DNA of 64,000 nucleotides. Origin: Aliivibrio salmonicida LFI1238 (GTDB lineage: Bacteria; Pseudomonadota; Gammaproteobacteria; Enterobacterales; Vibrionaceae). The first letter of the stretch is position 1; every line of letters begins with the position of its first letter. Made by a program: the position numbers and the translations under genes. Below the pieces are notes generated by a model that worked only from the letters and a program-made list of their open reading frames with translations, had not been told where the DNA came from and made no database searches. The DNA lies in contig NC_011312.1 in assembly GCF_000196495.1 (NCBI RefSeq), forward strand, positions 1,922,001 through 1,986,000, read 5' to 3'. Shown in pieces: positions 27,007 through 36,016 of the stretch.

Positions 27007-27035
27007 AAAAAAGGAGCTAACCAGCTCCTTTTTTG
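27007..27035. terminator. Terminator (26-aa gene, and the convergent exonuclease gene)
   Basis: AAAAAAGGAGCT and AGCTCCTTTTTT pair around a 5-base loop. A and T runs on the two sides allow use on either strand. Confidence 0.88.
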
Positions 27036-27063
27036 TTATCTAAATATTTTAACCTTTTGGTTA

Positions 27064-27594
27064 TTATAGTATTTTTAAGGCTAATTGAGCTAAATTATAC
27101 GCATCAACATAACCTGAATGCTGTCGCCCTTCCCATTCGATATGAAGCTCTTCCATTGCTCTGCGTTGACCCATACGATCATTTTTCTTACGCGATTTAA
27201 TACGATAAAGAGTCGCTAGATTAATAAATTCAACAAATGGAAATTCAATGCCTTTCGCTTCACACTCAGATTTTAAAATCAGTTCATCATGACCCCAAGC
27301 AGCATAAATTTTATTTGTGCCACCGAAGTTTTTAATCATTGATTTCAAAACGCCTTCTAAAGGTCTGCCTTGTTTCTCAATTTTACGCGGAGTGATCCCC
27401 GTAAGTTCAACACAAAAAAGTGAAATTTCATCTTCGTCAGGCTTTACATAATATTGAGCGCGTCTAACCACTTCGCCTGTCTGCAGATCAATTTCAGCCA
27501 AACCGACTTCAATGATTTCTCCTGTTCTGCCTTTGCCATTCTCATTCCAACAGCACATTTCTAAATCAAAACAGACGATACGATTAAAGTTCAT
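27064..27594 (-). CDS. DEDDh-family 3'-5' exonuclease
   Basis: A 176-aa nuclease with the exonuclease motifs in order: FDLEMCCWNE (Exo I, Asp and Glu), a middle WGHDELILKSE block (Exo II) and HSGYVDAYNLA (Exo III with His and Asp four residues apart, the DEDDh type). It is closest in pattern to the small KapD/ERI-1-like exoribonucleases rather than the polymerase III epsilon subunit. The start MNFNRIVC at 27594 is preferred to the frame's upstream start since AAGGA lies just before it. The substrate is unknown; a role in RNA or short DNA processing is likely. Confidence 0.85.
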   Translation of the reverse strand: MNFNRIVCFDLEMCCWNENGKGRTGEIIEVGLAEIDLQTGEVVRRAQYYVKPDEDEISLFCVELTGITPRKIEKQGRPLEGVLKSMIKNFGGTNKIYAAWGHDELILKSECEAKGIEFPFVEFINLATLYRIKSRKKNDRMGQRRAMEELHIEWEGRQHSGYVDAYNLAQLALKIL

Positions 27595-27686
27595 GGTGTT
27601 CCTTTGGTGACTCAACATTTAGTAGATGGGTATTCTACTAAATCAAAAGCGCTTACGCGAGACTCTGCTATTCGTTTGATGAAAAA

Positions 27687-29204
27687 TCAGCCACGAATAG
27701 TTACTTGGTTTCTGCCTCTGTCTTTACTATCGTACAACGCTTGGTCTGCCAATTTAAGTAAAACCTCTTTCCGTTCACCTCTCCAGAGTACGGCACCTAA
27801 ACTGATGGTTTGTTCGATAATAAGATCAGGGATGATGGTTGGTGATTCTTCGATAACCTGATGAATTTTCTTCGCCACATGCGATAATTGCTGAAGATCG
27901 CCTATTTCAAGCAGAACAGCAAACTCATCGCCACCCAACCGTATTATTGGCGTAGCTTCTCCTAAAAGATCAGAAACAAGATAAGTAATATGAAGCAAAA
28001 CCTCATCCCCTTCCGGATGCCCATAGGTATCATTAATGTCTTTAAAGTTATCGATATCAAAGCAGATCAATGCAAATGGTTTGTCTTCTTCTATAAATCG
28101 ATTCACTACTTTTGTCATTGAACGACGATTCAATAACCCCGTAAGATCATCATGCATTGCCATGTAATGCAATTCTTCCGTCCGAGCTTCTAGTAATTTC
28201 TCAATACGTTTTTTATCTCGAGTAACCATAAAAGTAATGACGGCAATCAAGTTAGATAAAATAAGAGCCCCAATAAACATCCATAATAAACTCAGTTGTT
28301 GGCTATCACTTAAATCGTTCTTACTTTTGTACTCCACATGCCAAATTCTATTTTCAATATTTATAGAGTTAGTAATACGTAAGCCATTAAAATCATCCCA
28401 TTGTGGGCTTTCAAACATGATAGGGTCATCCTCTGCATCAAACCCAGTATCGATAATTTTTACGACTAAAGATTCTCCAAGCAATGTGGATTCGACCAAC
28501 TTATCAAAATAGCTTGTTACTCTAAGTACCCCAACCATGATGCCTTTCAATGCTTTTTTGTCCGCAGTAAATACCGGATGATAGACCAATAAGCCCGTTT
28601 TGGGTGTGCTTTTATCTAAACCGTCTTGTAAAAGACGAACTTTATCCGAAATGCTTGGGCGACCCACTTTAATTGATTCATCAACCACTCGTTGAAAGCG
28701 TTCTTGTGCTGAATAAAAACCTAATAGTGCTATATTTTTCTTATCTCTTGGATAAATATCTGTCGCAACATAAATCGGTTCATGATTTTTAAATACGTAA
28801 TCGTACGTTTTAGGCTTATCTTGAGGTACGGTATAAATAGAAAAAGACGGAAAGATTTTTTTAACTTCTTTACTGTGCTTCTCAATGTCCTTTTCTTCTA
28901 CTTTTTGCATCCATTGAAGGGAAATTAAACTTTGTGAGCGAGAGAGTAATGAATTAGCAAATAAGGGAAATTGTTGCCAGTCTTGTTTGGAGCCCCCCTG
29001 ATAGAAGTTTGCGCCCGCGCCAATAAAATCGATGTCTTTTTCTATTAATAAAGTAAGTAAGGTTGATTCACGTTCCGCTTCTTTGCTAAAAAGCTGACGA
29101 TTGCTTTCTAAATTTGAATTATATACAAAATGCATACATAACAAGCTTAAAGTCAGTGCCAGCATAAAACTGGTTATTATATGAATAGAACTATTCTTAA
29201 ACAC
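27687..29204 (-). CDS. CHASE-domain diguanylate cyclase
   Basis: A 505-aa inner-membrane sensor enzyme that makes cyclic di-GMP. An N-terminal membrane helix (about residues 9-29) precedes a periplasmic CHASE-type domain (SLQWMQKVEEKDIEKH, FPSFSIYTV, GFYSAQERFQRVVDES). A second helix near residue 300-325 (LLWMFIGALILSNLIAVITF) and a GGDEF domain with an intact active site (RLGGDEFAVLLE) follow. The RxxD inhibitory site normally 5 residues before GGDEF is absent (LGEATPIIR), so product inhibition is not expected. It should link an extracellular signal to biofilm or motility control. It is monocistronic. Confidence 0.92.
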   Translation of the reverse strand: MFKNSSIHIITSFMLALTLSLLCMHFVYNSNLESNRQLFSKEAERESTLLTLLIEKDIDFIGAGANFYQGGSKQDWQQFPLFANSLLSRSQSLISLQWMQKVEEKDIEKHSKEVKKIFPSFSIYTVPQDKPKTYDYVFKNHEPIYVATDIYPRDKKNIALLGFYSAQERFQRVVDESIKVGRPSISDKVRLLQDGLDKSTPKTGLLVYHPVFTADKKALKGIMVGVLRVTSYFDKLVESTLLGESLVVKIIDTGFDAEDDPIMFESPQWDDFNGLRITNSINIENRIWHVEYKSKNDLSDSQQLSLLWMFIGALILSNLIAVITFMVTRDKKRIEKLLEARTEELHYMAMHDDLTGLLNRRSMTKVVNRFIEEDKPFALICFDIDNFKDINDTYGHPEGDEVLLHITYLVSDLLGEATPIIRLGGDEFAVLLEIGDLQQLSHVAKKIHQVIEESPTIIPDLIIEQTISLGAVLWRGERKEVLLKLADQALYDSKDRGRNQVTIRG

Positions 29205-29454
29205 TCTTCAACCTCTAAATTCAGTAAGCCGTCATATTCTAATCAAAAATACCAAATAGAGAAACAAAATCATTCTCTGATAAAAGCCTTGTCTCAAAAC
29301 CATTTAAATATGTTTAAAATACCATCAAACGGCATCAGTTCTTCTCTTTGAACTCGGTTCTTTTTCTATCTTATCCCTTGAATATGCTACTATTGACCAC
29401 AACTTAGTTAGAAACGTTCGGTGCTTCGCACCCTATAAATATAGAGAAAGAATT
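29205..29454. promoter_or_regulatory. Divergent promoter region, cyclase / DUF2760-Hsp70 operon
   Basis: A 250-base AT-rich region between divergent genes. TATGCTACTATT near 29388 is a possible -10 region for the Hsp70 operon, with TTCTTT upstream; I found no heat-shock (sigma-32) consensus that I could defend. AGAGAAAG precedes the DUF2760 start. Confidence 0.35.
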
Positions 29455-30087
29455 ATGAATTTTGACTTAAATGCCATTCCTTCTACCTTTGATCTAGGCC
29501 ACATTGTCCTGTTTGGTACATCGGCATTATTTGCGTTGTTGTATGCAACGAAAAAAGGCAAAAACGTAGAAGTTGAAAAAATTGTTGAAATTGAAAAAGT
29601 GATTGAAGTAGAAAAACCAGTTGAGAAAATTGTTGAAATCGAAAAAATCATTGAAGTAGAAAAGATCATTGAGAAAATTGTCGAAGTAGAACCAAAAGTA
29701 AAAACAACGACACCAGAATCTGCTCTGCAATTATTATCTCTTCTGCAAAAAGAAGCGCGTTTCATTGACTTTATGCAAGAAGATCTTAAAGGCTTTGCTG
29801 ATGCAGAAGTCGGCGCTGCTGCTCGTGTTATTCACGAAGGTGGCCAAAAAGTATTGTCTGACTATTTCACTCTCGTTCCTATTCGTACTGAAGAAGAAGA
29901 ATCTCGTTTATCAATTCCTGTTGGCTTTAATCCATCAGAAATTCGCCTAACAGGAAATGTGGTTGGTGAAGCACCATTTAACGGCACATTAATCCACAAA
30001 GGCTGGAAAGTGGCAGAAGTAAAACTGCCTAAACTCGCTGACGGTTATGATGCAACAATTGTTGCTCCAGCAGAGGTAGAACTGTAA
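29455..30087 (+). CDS. DUF2760 protein with N-terminal membrane helix and EKIVEIEK repeats
   Basis: A 210-aa protein: a hydrophobic helix (HIVLFGTSALFALLYATK, about residues 16-33), a run of short repeats of the type V-E-V/I-E-K-I/V-(V/I)-E (residues about 38-78, coiled-coil-like), and a C-terminal DUF2760 domain (SALQLLSLLQKEARFIDF, GFADAEVGAAARVIHEGG, GTLIHKGWKVAEVKLPKL). It is the first gene of a three-gene operon with two Hsp70 proteins, and its stop overlaps the next ATG by one base. It probably anchors the Hsp70 proteins at the membrane or is their substrate adaptor; that is inference from context. Confidence 0.85.
   Translation: MNFDLNAIPSTFDLGHIVLFGTSALFALLYATKKGKNVEVEKIVEIEKVIEVEKPVEKIVEIEKIIEVEKIIEKIVEVEPKVKTTTPESALQLLSLLQKEARFIDFMQEDLKGFADAEVGAAARVIHEGGQKVLSDYFTLVPIRTEEEESRLSIPVGFNPSEIRLTGNVVGEAPFNGTLIHKGWKVAEVKLPKLADGYDATIVAPAEVEL
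29569..29697 (+). repeat. Coding repeat of about 40 codons rich in GTTGAAATTGAAAAA-type units
   Basis: Irregular repeats of the 5-codon unit (V-E-I/V-E-K with I/V-I/V) in the DUF2760 gene encode an acidic-basic alternating, coiled-coil-like stalk. Length variation by recombination is plausible. Confidence 0.7.
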
Positions 30088-31907
30088 TGGAACAAGCTAA
30101 ATTCAGTATTGGTATCGATTTAGGTACAACTCACTGTGTACTTTCTTATGTTGATTTACACGATGAAGGCGCAAGTGTTCAAGTCATGCCAATTCCACAA
30201 TTGACAGCGCCAGGTCAAGTAGAAGAAAAAGCACAACTGCCTTCATTTATGTATCAAGCGCATGACGCAGAATTGCTTGAAGGCGATACAAGCCTTCCTT
30301 GGACAACAAAGCCAAATGCAATCGTTGGTAATATTGCTCGTAACCTTGGTAGCAAAACCCCTATTCGTTTAATCGCCAGTGCAAAAAGTTGGTTATGCCA
30401 TGCCGGTGTGAATCGTCGTGACGCTTTCTTGCCATTAAACAGCCCAGAAGAAGTGATCAAAGCGTCACCTCTTGAAGTCACTAAACGTTATTTAGAGCAT
30501 CTTCAAAATGCGTGGGATTACCAAAACCCTGAGCACCCTCTAAATGAACAAGACATTACGCTTACGGTTCCTGCATCGTTTGACCCTGCTGCTCGTGATT
30601 TAACAGCAGAAGCAGCAAACAATCTTGGTTTCCGTAATCTTACGTTATTAGAAGAGCCGCAAGCCGCAGTCTATAGTTGGATTAAGAACAACGGTGAATC
30701 ATGGCGTGAACAAGTATCGATCGGCGATGTTATCCTTGTGGTCGATATTGGCGGCGGTACAACCGATTTATCTTTAGTTGCGGTAACTGAAGAAGAAGGT
30801 AATTTGAGCCTAAACCGTGTTGCGGTAGGTGACCACATTCTTCTTGGTGGTGACAATATGGATTTGGCTCTGGCTTATCGTCTAAAGATGAAGCTAGCGC
30901 AAGAAGGTAAGCAACTTCAACCTTGGCAAATTCAAGTCATGACACATGCGTGTCGTGATGCAAAAGAAGCCCTTCTTAACGATTCAGAGTTACGCTCAGT
31001 GCCAATTGTGGTTCCTAGCCGTGGATCTAAATTGTTAGGTAGTACACTTCAAACAGAACTGACTCAAGAAGAAGTTCAACAAACATTGGTTGAAGGTTTC
31101 TTCCCTGTCGTTCCTGTTACTGAACATCCTGTGCAATCTGCGCGTGGCGCATTAACTCAAATGGGTCTGCCTTACGCTCAAGATGCTGCTGTCACTCGTC
31201 ACCTTGCAAGCTTTTTAACTCGTCAACAAGCGGCAACGGATGATGTATTTGGTCAGCAAAATGAATCTGACTTTATTAAGCCAACTGCAATACTTCTTAA
31301 CGGTGGGGTTTTAAAATCAAACCTTCTTGCAGAACGCTTGTTGGGCATTATTAATGATTGGCTAATTGATGCAGAAGCTGAAGACGCAAAACTACTTGAA
31401 GGGTTAGACCTTGACTTAGCGGTTGCTTCTGGCGCGTCTTATTATGGCTCGGTTCGTACAGGTAAAGGCGTTCGTATCCGTGGTGGTATCGCATCAAGCT
31501 ATTATGTTGGAATTGAAAGTTCTATGCCTGCAATTCCAGGAATGGAACCACCAATGGAAGCATTATGTGTTGCCCCATTTGGTATGGAAGAAGGTTCTAA
31601 CGCTGATGTTCCTAGCCAACAATTTGGTTTGGTTATAGGGCAGCCTGTACAATTCAAATTCTATGGGTCAACGACTCGTCGAGATGATCAAGCAGGCACT
31701 CACCTTGATTTCTGGATGCCAGAAGAACTAGACGAACTGCCCGCAATTCAAGTCACGCTACCGGTCACAGAAGGTCGCTCTGCGGGTGAAGTGGTTCCTG
31801 TTCGTCTTGCGTCAAAAGTGACTGAACTTGGTACTTTGTATCTTGAAGCCATTGCCATTGATAGTGGTGAAAAATGGCACGTTGAGTTTAATGTTCGTGA
31901 AGCGTAA
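30087..31907 (+). CDS. Hsp70-family ATPase (DnaK-like), first of a pair
   Basis: A 606-aa cytoplasmic Hsp70 homologue. The nucleotide-binding domain shows phosphate 1 (GIDLGTTHCVLSYVD), phosphate 2 (VVDIGGGTTDLSLV) and the adenosine motif (LLNGGVLKSNLLAERL). Conserved linker and C-terminal blocks follow (QFKFYGSTTRRDDQ, LPVTEGRSAGEVVPV). It is not DnaK or HscA: it lacks their substrate-binding beta domain and lid sequence and diverges beyond residue 440. It overlaps the DUF2760 stop by one base and is followed 138 bases later by a second Hsp70. The client or cofactor is unknown. Confidence 0.88.
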   Translation: MEQAKFSIGIDLGTTHCVLSYVDLHDEGASVQVMPIPQLTAPGQVEEKAQLPSFMYQAHDAELLEGDTSLPWTTKPNAIVGNIARNLGSKTPIRLIASAKSWLCHAGVNRRDAFLPLNSPEEVIKASPLEVTKRYLEHLQNAWDYQNPEHPLNEQDITLTVPASFDPAARDLTAEAANNLGFRNLTLLEEPQAAVYSWIKNNGESWREQVSIGDVILVVDIGGGTTDLSLVAVTEEEGNLSLNRVAVGDHILLGGDNMDLALAYRLKMKLAQEGKQLQPWQIQVMTHACRDAKEALLNDSELRSVPIVVPSRGSKLLGSTLQTELTQEEVQQTLVEGFFPVVPVTEHPVQSARGALTQMGLPYAQDAAVTRHLASFLTRQQAATDDVFGQQNESDFIKPTAILLNGGVLKSNLLAERLLGIINDWLIDAEAEDAKLLEGLDLDLAVASGASYYGSVRTGKGVRIRGGIASSYYVGIESSMPAIPGMEPPMEALCVAPFGMEEGSNADVPSQQFGLVIGQPVQFKFYGSTTRRDDQAGTHLDFWMPEELDELPAIQVTLPVTEGRSAGEVVPVRLASKVTELGTLYLEAIAIDSGEKWHVEFNVREA

Positions 31908-32045
31908 TTCTATTATTCTTCATTAATACGTTACTTAAGAGTTCAGTCACCATTATGGGGGCTGAACTCTTTTACTATATGCTCTTTGTTTCTTTATCGC
32001 TGTCGCCTTTTATTTCACAGCCATGCTAATCATATTGGAGTTTTT

Positions 32046-34862
32046 ATGAGTTCGTCTAATCGCTATTTAATTGGTATTGACCTTGGTACAACCCATACCG
32101 TTGTTGCTTATACCGATATCTCTCTTGGTATAGAAACCAGCCCGATTAACATCTTCAATATTGATCAATTAATTGGGCCTGGTGAAGTCGCTCGTAAACC
32201 GCTCCTCCCTTCATTTCGTTATCATGCCTCAAACAGTCAAGTCAGTGATAATGATCTAACACTGCCTTGGAATGTAAAAGCGCTTGATGGTGAAATAAAA
32301 AATGCGATTATTGGTGAATGGGCGCGTGAGTTAGGCTCGAAAGTCGAAGGCCGTCAAGTTGTAAGTGCCAAGAGTTGGCTATCACATACTAAAGTTGATC
32401 GCACTTCTGATATCCTACCTTGGGCTGGAGCAGAAGACGTTGAAAAAGTCTCTCCTATTGTTGCCAGTGCGAGCTATTTAAATCACGTTCGCCAATCTTG
32501 GAATTACCATCACCCAGACGCACCAATGGAATTACAAGAAGTGGTGGTAACCGTTCCCGCCTCTTTTGATGAAAGTGCCCGTTCATTTACTATTCAAGCC
32601 GCAAAACTCGCAGGTCTTAATAAAGTCATTCTCTTAGAAGAGCCACAAGCGGTATGTTATGACTGGTATCACCATCATCAAGATACAGCAAAAGATATCC
32701 TGAAAAACGTACCATTAATGGTGGTGTGCGATGTTGGTGGCGGAACCACGGACTTAAGTTTGATCCAAGCGCGGTTTGATAAAGATGAATTATCACTTGA
32801 TCGCATCGGTGTCGGTGATCACCTTATGCTTGGTGGTGACAACATCGATCTCGCATTAGCGCATTTAGCAGAGCAACGTTTAGACAGTGGTAAAAAAATG
32901 ACTGCTGCTGCCTTAACGAAACTGATTCAGCAGACTCGAAAAACCAAAGAACGCTTATTGTCAGCTAACGCTCCAGAATCAGGTCATATTACTCTTCTCG
33001 GATCGGGTTCTAAATTATTAGGTGGTAGCCGTAAGGTTGAATTAAGCAAACAAGAAGTTCATGACATCGCACTGGATGGTTTTTTACCATTAACCGATTT
33101 TAATGACCGCCCAAATCAACGTCAGACGGCAGTGGTTGAATTTGGTCTGCCTTACGCATCCGATCCTGCTATTAGTAAACATCTTGCACAGTTTTTAGAT
33201 AATCACAAAGAAGTGTCGGCGAAAGCATTAGGTTGGAATGATTCAGATTTGGCAAACCACCAAGATCGAGCAATCCCTGTCGGCTTATTATTAAATGGCG
33301 GAGTATTTAACAGCCCTCTTCTTGCTAATCGTTCAGTTGAATTGTTGAATAGCTGGAAAGGTGACAGTGTAACCAGCCTGTCTAATCCTCATCCAGATTT
33401 AGCGGTAGCTTATGGTGCCGTGGCTTATGGTAAAGCTCGTCATGGTGCACAGCTTAAAATTGGGGGTGGCTCCGCTCGTTCGTTCTATTTACAGTTAGAA
33501 GAAAAAAACAAACAACCTCATGGTTTATGTTTATTAGCAAAAGGCAGCGATGAAGGCGAAGAAATTCGTATGACGAGTCGTCGTTTCTCTCTGACTTTAG
33601 GTGAGCCCGTTCGTTTTAACTTGTTATCGACCACCAAAGACCAACTTGCTACCTCTGGTATGATCACGGAATTAGCCGATTCAAGCTTTGTCAGTCTGCC
33701 ACCTTATGTCGTTACACTTGAATCTAGCAAACAAAAAGAGACGCTGCATGCGAATCAAAAAGATCGCGTTGAAGTGACCTTGGCGTGTCAATTTACTGAA
33801 GTGGGAACCATCAAAATTGAATGTGTTTCTGTAGAAGACGATTCACAACGTTGGTTAGTTGAATTTGAAGTAAGAAATCAAGCTTCAAATAAAAGTCATC
33901 ATCTAGCAGAACAAATTGCCCTTCCTCCTCGTTTACCTAATGCCATCGCAAACATTAAAGAAGCGTATGGCGGCAGTAAACAAAATCCGAATGCAATTAA
34001 AGCATTTTCTAAAAATATTGAAAAACTGATTGGTAAGCGAGAGTCATGGGATCTAATCACCTCTCGCGAATTAGCGGCCGCTTTATTAGACAGTAAAAAA
34101 CGTCGTCGCCGCTCAGATAAACACGAACAGAATTGGCTAAAGATGACGGGGTTTACACTGCGTCCGGGCTTTGGTTACCCTGCGGATGAATGGAAAATTG
34201 GCCAAGCGTGGGAAACCTATCAACAAGGGATTCAGTTTGAATCTAAGCAATCTTGGAATGATTGGTGGACGTTCTGGCGTCGAATTTCGGGTGGATTAAA
34301 TCAAGAACAACAAGAAACTATTTTGGGTGACATTGCTAAATACTTACACCCGGGCTCTCTGCGCAACCCAAAAACATTAGAAGATGCGACCAATAAAAGT
34401 TACGAAGCGATGGTTCGATTAGCCGCCGCTCTTGAGCATTTAGATGTCGAAGATAAAACATTACTGTCTACATGGATGCTGGGGCATGCCAAAAATGGCA
34501 ATCAAGCTCAAGTTCATTGGTGGGCGTTAGGACGTATTTGCTCTCGCTCCCCTTTCTATGGCAGCCAACATAATTTGATCCCTGCGAATCAAGTCACTCA
34601 ATGGCTTCCTACTTTATTGGAACAAGATTGGAAAGCTCAACCAATGGCAGGGTTTGCAGCCGTCATGATGGCTCGATTAACAGGTGACAGAACACTCGAC
34701 GTATCCGATGAATTACGCGAAAGCATCATCGATAAATTGAGAAAAAGTCGCTCTCCACAGAGTTGGATTGATTTGGTTTCAAGCCAACAAGCACTAACCG
34801 ATGCGGACTCTAAACGCCTCTTTGGTGATGCGCTTCCTGCTGGTCTTCGCTTATTAACCTAG
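32046..34862 (+). CDS. Large Hsp70-family protein with C-terminal helical extension, second of the pair
   Basis: A 938-aa Hsp70-like ATPase. Residues about 1-610 parallel the preceding gene: GIDLGTTHTVVAYTD, DVGGGTTDLSLIQ, LLNGGVFNSPLL. About 320 extra residues follow. Their Arg/Trp-rich blocks (TGFTLRPGFGYPADEWKIGQ, SWNDWWTFWRRISGGLNQ) resemble the DUF3731 domain often fused to this Hsp70 type, though I name it with caution. The ATG at 32046 is chosen over the frame's opening at 31986 because GGAG lies 5 bases upstream and the Hsp70 N-terminus begins there. Its end is followed by a short gap and an unrelated membrane protein gene. The paired Hsp70 organisation suggests a dedicated complex. 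Confidence 0.87.
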   Translation: MSSSNRYLIGIDLGTTHTVVAYTDISLGIETSPINIFNIDQLIGPGEVARKPLLPSFRYHASNSQVSDNDLTLPWNVKALDGEIKNAIIGEWARELGSKVEGRQVVSAKSWLSHTKVDRTSDILPWAGAEDVEKVSPIVASASYLNHVRQSWNYHHPDAPMELQEVVVTVPASFDESARSFTIQAAKLAGLNKVILLEEPQAVCYDWYHHHQDTAKDILKNVPLMVVCDVGGGTTDLSLIQARFDKDELSLDRIGVGDHLMLGGDNIDLALAHLAEQRLDSGKKMTAAALTKLIQQTRKTKERLLSANAPESGHITLLGSGSKLLGGSRKVELSKQEVHDIALDGFLPLTDFNDRPNQRQTAVVEFGLPYASDPAISKHLAQFLDNHKEVSAKALGWNDSDLANHQDRAIPVGLLLNGGVFNSPLLANRSVELLNSWKGDSVTSLSNPHPDLAVAYGAVAYGKARHGAQLKIGGGSARSFYLQLEEKNKQPHGLCLLAKGSDEGEEIRMTSRRFSLTLGEPVRFNLLSTTKDQLATSGMITELADSSFVSLPPYVVTLESSKQKETLHANQKDRVEVTLACQFTEVGTIKIECVSVEDDSQRWLVEFEVRNQASNKSHHLAEQIALPPRLPNAIANIKEAYGGSKQNPNAIKAFSKNIEKLIGKRESWDLITSRELAAALLDSKKRRRRSDKHEQNWLKMTGFTLRPGFGYPADEWKIGQAWETYQQGIQFESKQSWNDWWTFWRRISGGLNQEQQETILGDIAKYLHPGSLRNPKTLEDATNKSYEAMVRLAAALEHLDVEDKTLLSTWMLGHAKNGNQAQVHWWALGRICSRSPFYGSQHNLIPANQVTQWLPTLLEQDWKAQPMAGFAAVMMARLTGDRTLDVSDELRESIIDKLRKSRSPQSWIDLVSSQQALTDADSKRLFGDALPAGLRLLT

Positions 34863-34981
34863 CAAAAAACAGGTGAAATATTAATCAATTTTGTCAAAAA
34901 GCTGTCAGATTGCTGTTTTTACCTTCAAAAATAGAATGAAATGCGTATACTAGCGTTATCACAATTTGAAGGTAAACCTTT

Positions 34982-35284
34982 ATGGCATATAGCGCTTTTT
35001 TAGCTATTGCTGTGTTACTTTATTTTGTTGGTTGGTTTCGCTTCGGCACTCGAGAGTTACGCAAAGCAGCTAAACGGATCGGTGATATTGTCACGGTTCC
35101 CCAAGAGCTAATTGTTGAATGGATTATGTATAACAAGCAGATAATGGATATCAATGAGTTTCAACGTTTTATCATCCATTTAAATAAAGCAAGCATAGAC
35201 GACTTAAAAACTGAATTAGATCGTTTTTCTCACTATCTCGAAATCCATGCTCCTGAGCATGTCTCTTCTATCAGTTACACATAA
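34982..35284 (+). CDS. Small single-pass membrane protein, unknown function
   Basis: A 100-aa protein with an N-terminal hydrophobic helix (MAYSAFLAIAVLLYFVGWF) followed by a basic patch (GTRELRKAAKRIGD) and a soluble helical tail. The topology is probably N-out with the tail in the cytoplasm. It has its own terminator and is separated by 119 bases from the Hsp70 operon. I do not recognise the family. Confidence 0.65.
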   Translation: MAYSAFLAIAVLLYFVGWFRFGTRELRKAAKRIGDIVTVPQELIVEWIMYNKQIMDINEFQRFIIHLNKASIDDLKTELDRFSHYLEIHAPEHVSSISYT

Positions 35285-35289
35285 AAGAT

Positions 35290-35321
35290 AAAGGCCCGCT
35301 ATCATTTAACGGGCCTTTATT
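35290..35321 (+). terminator. Terminator of the small membrane protein gene
   Basis: AAAGGCCCG and CGGGCCTTT pair around a loop with a weak T stretch after it. Confidence 0.8.
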
Positions 35322-35347
35322 GTATCTAACCAATCTAAAATTACGGT

Positions 35348-35821
35348 TTAGCCGCGAGAGCCTAACTTAACTTTACCTTTTGAGTTAAACCATAATGCTT
35401 GTGATTTTTTCTTACCGATCAGCATCGGTAAATCATCATAGAATAAAAAATTCTTCCACGTTTTTTTAAACGTTCCCCATGATGTTTCAATCAAATTGTA
35501 TTTTTCATAACAGAAATACACAGTCACATCATCAGACCAATCGATAAATTCGAGTACCTCATCAGGAAGTGATTCATTATCACTGTCCCAACGGTGTTGC
35601 CAATCAATTTCATTAACCCACGAGGTTTTCTTCATCGGCCATTCTTTTGAGTCAAAATGATCTGCTGTTGGGCTATTCGCACTAATAAAATTATTCCAAA
35701 CCTGAGCCGATTCCGCTTGAGTAAACGGTTTGATCAATGGAAGCAGTTCATCATTAACAGGCATCGATTGATGAGTGAATATCCACTTGCGATTATATTC
35801 ATCTAACGGTAAATAACTCAT
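35348..35821 (-). CDS. Conserved hypothetical protein, probably DUF2947
   Basis: A 157-aa soluble acidic protein rich in tryptophan and aspartate (WVNEIDWQHRWDSDNE, EFIDWSDDVTVYFCYEKYN, TSWGTFKKTWKNFLFYDD) ending with a basic tail. The pattern resembles the Vibrionaceae DUF2947 family. No catalytic motif is evident. It is convergent with the small membrane protein gene and shares the intergenic terminator region. Confidence 0.65.
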   Translation of the reverse strand: MSYLPLDEYNRKWIFTHQSMPVNDELLPLIKPFTQAESAQVWNNFISANSPTADHFDSKEWPMKKTSWVNEIDWQHRWDSDNESLPDEVLEFIDWSDDVTVYFCYEKYNLIETSWGTFKKTWKNFLFYDDLPMLIGKKKSQALWFNSKGKVKLGSRG

Positions 35822-36016
35822 AAATTCATTCTATAATTACATACATTGACTCTATTCTATCGTCTTTCTTACTTAAGCCCAAATAAGAATATTTCATAAT
35901 AGGTTGATTTTTATCATCCTCCCCCTCATAACTGTTGTATCAAATAGAAAAAACGAATTACACATGCCTTCTCATTACCATTATATGTGTAGTTATTACA
36001 TTACAAGGATTATTAA

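Noticed and set aside
29527..29730. A phenylalanine/asparagine-rich frame on the opposite strand of the DUF2760 gene
   Set aside because: The mirror image of the EKIVEIEK repeats, with low complexity and no start signal.
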